From assembly GCF_001570585.1 (NCBI RefSeq), contig NZ_BBXF01000006.1, forward strand, positions 480,673 through 544,672: a DNA stretch of 64,000 bases. Direction: 5' to 3'. Position 1 is the first letter of the stretch. Each line of letters starts with the position of its first letter. The notes under the pieces are model-generated. The model worked only from the letters and a program-made list of their open reading frames with translations, searched no databases and was not told the origin of the DNA. Positions 60,549 through 64,000 of this stretch are shown one piece after another. The position numbers and the translations under genes are program-made. The DNA comes from Herbidospora daliensis (GTDB taxonomy: Bacteria > Actinomycetota > Actinomycetes > Streptosporangiales > Streptosporangiaceae).

Positions 60549-61973
60549 ATGGATTACGCAATCCCCACGGGAATCCTTCTCGTCACCGGTGTCGTGCTCG
60601 CCGTCCTCGCCCAGCGGAGGGGGTGGCAACCCTCGCTCCTGGCGATCCTCGGCGTCGGCGTCGTGGTGCGGGTCCTGATCATGGCGTTCTCGGCCGCCGA
60701 CTCGTGGCAGCCGATCGACTTCGTCAACAGCTTCCGCCCGGCCGGCGAGGCGATCCTCGAAGGACGCAACCCGGTCAACAGCGGCTGGCACTTCCTGCCC
60801 GCGATCCCCTATGTCTACGGGGCGCTGATGTGGCTGGGCATCCCGTGGGAGGTCGCCGGACGGCTGGTCACCGTCGTCGCCGACCTGGCGCTGATCCCCC
60901 TCGTCGGCAAGCTCGCGGGCCAGGGGCGGCAGCGGCTCCGGGCCTTCCAGTACGCCTGCAACCCGCTCGCGGTCCTGGTCGCCTCGGTCCACGGCCAGGT
61001 CGAGCCCGTCTCGCTGGTGTTCGCCGTGGCCGCCTACGTGGTGGCGCGGGGGCCGGGGGAGTTCCGGGGGAGCGAGCCGCTGCTCGACCGGCCTGACCGG
61101 ATGGTGCGCAGCCTCCTCACCCGCGACGCGACCGGGGTCACCCGCCGCGCCGTCTACGCCGGCCTGCTGATGGGGCTGGCGCTGTGTGCGAAGAGCTGGC
61201 CGGTCATCCTGGTGCCGGGCATGCTGATGTTCCTGCCGGGGGTGCGGGCCCGGATCGTGTCGGGGTTGTCGGTGGCGGTGCCGCCGATCCTGGTGCTGCT
61301 GACCATGCCGCTCGGCGGCTGGGTGCGCTGGGACCAGCTCGTCGACGTGCTCAAGGAGATCAGCCTGCGGCCGAGCGACGTGCGGCCGATCACCGGCGAC
61401 TGGGGCTGGACCGCCGTGATCAACGGCGGGCAGTGGGACCTCACGCCGTGGAAGCTCGTCGTCGGCCAGTACATGATCTACGCCGTGGCGGCGTTCTGCC
61501 TGTGGTGGTGGCGCAAGGCCGACCCGATCGACGTGTCGATCGCGATCCTGCTGGGCTTCATGGTCGTCACGCCCCGCCTGGGTGCGCAGTATCTGCTCTG
61601 GTTCATGCCGTTCCTGGTCGCCCGCCCCACCAAGTGGGCCTGGCCGGCGATCATCGGCAGCTCCCTGTGGGCCGCGACCGGCTATCTGGTGCTGACGCAG
61701 TTCCGCGGCGCCGACTGGGGCGCCCTGCACGCGCCGTGGGCGATCAGCTCGATCGTCCTGTTCCCGCTGCTCATCGCCGCGATGCCGTGGGCCCGCCGGT
61801 CATTCGACGATCAGGCGGACCAGGTGCCCGTGACTCTTGAACCCGGGCGGGTCGGCGTCGAGCACCCCCGTGACGCAGTCGAAGACCCGGGGCTCGCTCT
61901 GCAGGACGAAGAAGACCGGCTCGGCGACGGCCGCCAGAAGTCCGACAGCGGCACGGTGCAGCGCGACACCTGA
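60549..61973 (+). CDS. Polytopic membrane glycosyltransferase (GT87-like)
   Basis: The 474-residue protein has about 10-11 membrane segments, with loops PIDFVNSFRPAGEAILEGRNPVNSGWHF (the acidic D-F-x-x-Y-type first loop seen in polyprenol-phosphate mannosyltransferases) and ACNPLAVLVASVHGQVEPV. This fits the GT-C fold of GT87/DUF2029-type mannosyltransferases in actinobacteria. The last ~58 residues, after RSFDDQADQ, are hydrophilic and read antisense to the next gene. The real product may be used without them or the overlap may be real. Confidence 0.8.
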   Translation: MDYAIPTGILLVTGVVLAVLAQRRGWQPSLLAILGVGVVVRVLIMAFSAADSWQPIDFVNSFRPAGEAILEGRNPVNSGWHFLPAIPYVYGALMWLGIPWEVAGRLVTVVADLALIPLVGKLAGQGRQRLRAFQYACNPLAVLVASVHGQVEPVSLVFAVAAYVVARGPGEFRGSEPLLDRPDRMVRSLLTRDATGVTRRAVYAGLLMGLALCAKSWPVILVPGMLMFLPGVRARIVSGLSVAVPPILVLLTMPLGGWVRWDQLVDVLKEISLRPSDVRPITGDWGWTAVINGGQWDLTPWKLVVGQYMIYAVAAFCLWWWRKADPIDVSIAILLGFMVVTPRLGAQYLLWFMPFLVARPTKWAWPAIIGSSLWAATGYLVLTQFRGADWGALHAPWAISSIVLFPLLIAAMPWARRSFDDQADQVPVTLEPGRVGVEHPRDAVEDPGLALQDEEDRLGDGRQKSDSGTVQRDT

Positions 61974-62210
61974 CAGGTCCTCGCCGATCGTCAGCCGCAC
62001 CTCGTAGACCCCGTCGTCGAGCAGCCGTTCGCCCACGATCCGCCACCGCTCGCCGCACGCCTTCTTCAGGTGCGGCAGCAGGTGGACCTCCGGCTCCTCG
62101 GTCACCCAGCCGTCGCGGCGCATCGCCGCCACCAGCGTCTGCACCTGCGGATCCATCGCCGAGCCGTCGGCGATCCCGGTGTGCCGCTCATCGATGTCCC
62201 ATCTGCGCAC
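61800..62210 (-). CDS. Small hypothetical protein overlapping the glycosyltransferase
   Basis: The 136-residue soluble protein has no recognised domain. Its sequence reads as a normal folded protein (WRIVGERLLDDGVYEVRLTIG, HRAAVGLLAAVAEPVFFVLQSEPRVFDCVTG), with no odd composition. Its last 58 codons lie opposite the end of the glycosyltransferase gene (174-base convergent overlap). It starts 9 bases downstream of the stop of the AI-2E family gene on the same strand, so it may be expressed from that promoter. Function unknown. Confidence 0.65.
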   Translation of the reverse strand: MRRWDIDERHTGIADGSAMDPQVQTLVAAMRRDGWVTEEPEVHLLPHLKKACGERWRIVGERLLDDGVYEVRLTIGEDLSGVALHRAAVGLLAAVAEPVFFVLQSEPRVFDCVTGVLDADPPGFKSHGHLVRLIVE

Positions 62211-62219
62211 GCCGCGACC

Positions 62220-63269
62220 CTATGCCGGGGTACGCCCCTGCGGGGGCGCTTCCCCCGAAACGAGCGCCCGCGCGAACCGGGCAGAAGGATCGCTGTCGAT
62301 GAGCAGCGCCCGCACCAGCAGTGAGAGCGGGATGGCCAGCAGCGCGCCCAGCGGCCCGATCACGAAGGCCCACACGATCAGCGAGATCAACGTCATCGTG
62401 GTCGACAACCCGACGGCGTCGCCGAGGAACTTCGGCTGCACGAACGACTGCACCACCACGTTGATCACGATGTAGGCGAGGATCACCAGCAACATCGTCG
62501 AAAAGCCCCCGTCAAGCAGCGCGAGCAGCGCCGGCGGCACCAGCCCGAGGATGAAGCCGATGTTCGGCACGTAGTTCGTGATCAGCGCGAGGATGCCCCA
62601 GAGCAGCGGCAGCGGCACGCTGAAGATGACGAGCGCGATCACGTCGAGCACCGAGCAGATGATCCCGAACACCGTGGAGACCAGCAGATAACGGCGTGTC
62701 CGCGACGCGAACGTGGTCAGCGCCGCGTGCAGCTCGGGCCGCTCGACCTTGGCGACCCTGATGATCCGGGTGAACGCCGGCGCGTCGAGGTTCATCGACA
62801 ACGACAACACCACGATGAGGAACAGCGCCGACCCCGCGCCCAGCGCCCCCGCGAGCAGCCCCTGCGCGACCGGCAGCAGCTTGCTCGGGTCGAAGGAGGC
62901 GACGGCCTTGTCGATCTGGTCGGCCCCGAACCCGATCCCGGCCGCGAAGGCCCGCGCCTGCGCCGCCAGTGCCGCGAACTTGTCCGTGTACGACGGCGCG
63001 ATCGTCGCCAGCTGCGCCGCCGCCACCGCGATGATCGCCACCATCCCGGCGAGCACCAGCAGCACGACGAGGAAGGGAACCGCCACCTGCACCCAGGTCG
63101 GCGCGCCCTTCCGCTCGAGCACACCCCTAATGGGCGACACCGCCACGACGAGCACCAGCGCCAGCATCACCGGGCCGACGATCGACCCCACGGCTTGGAC
63201 TCCGGCCAGCGTCACGACCGCCGCAGCCGCGGTCAGCAGGACGACCAGTGCGCGCGGCAGCTCGATCAT
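62220..63269 (-). CDS. AI-2E family transporter
   Basis: The 349-residue protein has about eight membrane segments and the family pattern LMLALVLVVAVSPIRGVLERKGAPTW near the start, IISNFIPNIG-like ITNYVPNIGFILGLVPPALLALL and VVQSFVQPKFLGDAVGLSTTMTLISLIVW. The family is named after an autoinducer-2 exporter; other members carry Na+/H+ or unknown molecules, so the substrate is open. Its start is 420 bases from the rRNA gene, and both are divergent. Confidence 0.9.
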   Translation of the reverse strand: MIELPRALVVLLTAAAAVVTLAGVQAVGSIVGPVMLALVLVVAVSPIRGVLERKGAPTWVQVAVPFLVVLLVLAGMVAIIAVAAAQLATIAPSYTDKFAALAAQARAFAAGIGFGADQIDKAVASFDPSKLLPVAQGLLAGALGAGSALFLIVVLSLSMNLDAPAFTRIIRVAKVERPELHAALTTFASRTRRYLLVSTVFGIICSVLDVIALVIFSVPLPLLWGILALITNYVPNIGFILGLVPPALLALLDGGFSTMLLVILAYIVINVVVQSFVQPKFLGDAVGLSTTMTLISLIVWAFVIGPLGALLAIPLSLLVRALLIDSDPSARFARALVSGEAPPQGRTPA

Positions 63270-63433
63270 GAGGCGTTTCTACCCCTCTGACCGGCGGAGA
63301 TCCAGAGTTGGCGATCAACTGACCGAGCCGTGACCTCGCGGCCGTGCGGAAGCACTCCGGCGAGCTGTTAATCTTTAACACGTCGACCTGGTTCGGCAAA
63401 CCCCACACAACAAGAACCGGAACTCCGGCCGAT

Positions 63434-63461
63434 TTGACATCGACTGGGATCTGGCTAAGTT
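63434..63461 (+). promoter_or_regulatory. rRNA operon promoter P1 candidate
   Basis: TTGACA (63434-63439) with TAAGTT (63456-63461) and a 16-base spacer, 230 bases upstream of 16S. The -35 is a perfect consensus, as in actinobacterial rrn promoters. The preceding ~160 bases (63270-63430) show no gene. Confidence 0.6.
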
Positions 63462-63502
63462 AGAGGGGTTGCTTTTCGGCAGGAACCGCAAAAAGTGCCA
63501 GT

Positions 63503-63532
63503 TTGACACTAGCGGGAAACGCTGAAAAGATA
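63503..63532 (+). promoter_or_regulatory. rRNA operon promoter P2 candidate
   Basis: TTGACA (63503-63508) with AAGATA (63527-63532) and an 18-base spacer, nearer the 16S gene. The -10 is poorer than in P1. A third TTGACA at 63652 has only a weak -10. Confidence 0.5.
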
Positions 63533-63579
63533 AAGGCACAACAGCAAGAAAAAAGAACGAAAACAAAGCAAGTCCGTTT

Positions 63580-63602
63580 CTTGAGAACTCAACAGTGTGC
63601 TA
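63580..63602 (+). promoter_or_regulatory. rRNA leader antitermination-type element
   Basis: TTGAGAACTCAACAGTGTGC (63581-63600) matches the conserved leader element that follows actinobacterial rrn promoters and is thought to serve antitermination and processing. It contains the inverted repeat TTGAG/CTCAA. Confidence 0.65.
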
Positions 63603-63690
63603 AAAGCCAGTGCATGATGCACAACCCCGTCTATTAGACGGATTCCTTTGGTTGACATTATGTCAGCCGGGAAAATTCTCTGAAGACATC

Positions 63691-64000
63691 TTTTGGAGAG
63701 TTTGATCCTGGCTCAGGACGAACGCTGGCGGCGTGCTTAACACATGCAAGTCGAGCGGAAAGGCCCTTCGGGGTACTCGAGCGGCGAACGGGTGAGTAAC
63801 ACGTGAGTAACCTGCCCCTGACTCTGGGATAAGCCTGGGAAACTGGGTCTAATACCGGATGTGACGTCTTCCGGCATCGGATGGACGTGGAAAGTTTTTT
63901 CGGTCAGGGATGGACTCGCGGCCTATCAGCTTGTTGGTGGGGTAGTGGCCTACCAAGGCGACGACGGGTAGCCGGCCTGAGAGGGCGACCGGCCACACTG
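63691..64000 (+). rRNA. rrs: 16S ribosomal RNA (5' part)
   Basis: The 5' end GGAGAGTTTGATCCTGGCTC begins about 63695 and is followed by GCGGCGTGCTTAACACATGC, the conserved 16S start. GGTGAGTAACACGTGAGTAA and the helix at AGCCGGCCTGAGAGGGCGAC are intact. The variable stretch GAAAGGCCCTTCGGGGTACTC fits Streptosporangiaceae. The gene continues beyond the window; start is approximate to a few bases. Confidence 0.97.

Overview
The window is chromosomal DNA from a high-GC actinobacterium. The partial 16S rRNA at the right edge, the long GC-rich genes, the frequent GTG/TTG starts and the gene order rimM-trmD-rplS-lepB-lepB-rnhB-DUF2469-yraN-comM-dprA-...-rpsB-tsf-pyrH-frr-cdsA-rlmN point to the order Streptosporangiales, probably family Streptosporangiaceae (Nonomuraea, Streptosporangium and relatives). 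No phage, insertion sequence, CRISPR array or tRNA gene was seen.

Layout. 1-9.8 kb: translation, secretion and DNA-processing genes (rimM end, trmD, rplS, two type I signal peptidases, rnhB, DUF2469, yraN, comM, dprA, xerC). This part has two oddities: about 800 bp of degenerate 16-17 bp tandem repeat between yraN and comM, and an in-frame insertion of about 290 codons, made largely of ~150 bp degenerate repeats, inside xerC. 10-13.7 kb: an M23 peptidase-like protein, a CoA transferase, and a divergent MFS exporter/ArsR regulator pair that shares two palindromic operators. 13.9-20.3 kb: rpsB, tsf, pyrH, frr and cdsA, separated by hairpins, then rlmN. 20.3-25.6 kb: a small ABC exporter, an M1 aminopeptidase, an Nramp-like carrier and a small secreted protein. 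25.1-33.7 kb: a polyamine uptake and breakdown cluster (Lrp regulator, aminobutyraldehyde dehydrogenase, PotABCD-type transporter, FAD amine oxidase), then a Cys-nucleophile hydrolase. 33.7-42.3 kb: mostly minus-strand accessory genes: a phosphotriesterase-fold protein without metal ligands, membrane proteins, a GT4 glycosyltransferase, transporters, an SDR, a ROK regulator and TspO.

42.5-50.1 kb holds the most interesting locus: five overlapping, co-directional genes encoding a dynamin-like GTPase (SrfC/Virul_Fac-like), a 1041-residue Hsp70/actin-fold ATPase (SrfB-like), a soluble protein of unknown fold, a tail-anchored membrane protein and a cysteine-rich membrane-anchored protein. The tight coupling suggests one envelope-associated NTP-driven machine whose role is not established. 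50.1-55.1 kb: a LysE-type exporter, a YeiH-family transporter whose first membrane segment seems to be a separate 42-codon overlapping gene, and an ABC exporter facing a GbsR/MarR-type regulator across a perfect 18-bp palindrome. 55.3-60.2 kb: three tandem secreted GH18 chitinases behind one palindromic site. 60.5-63.3 kb: a membrane glycosyltransferase, a small protein with a long convergent overlap, and an AI-2E family permease. The window ends at an rRNA operon with two visible promoters, an antitermination-type leader and the first ~310 bases of 16S rRNA.
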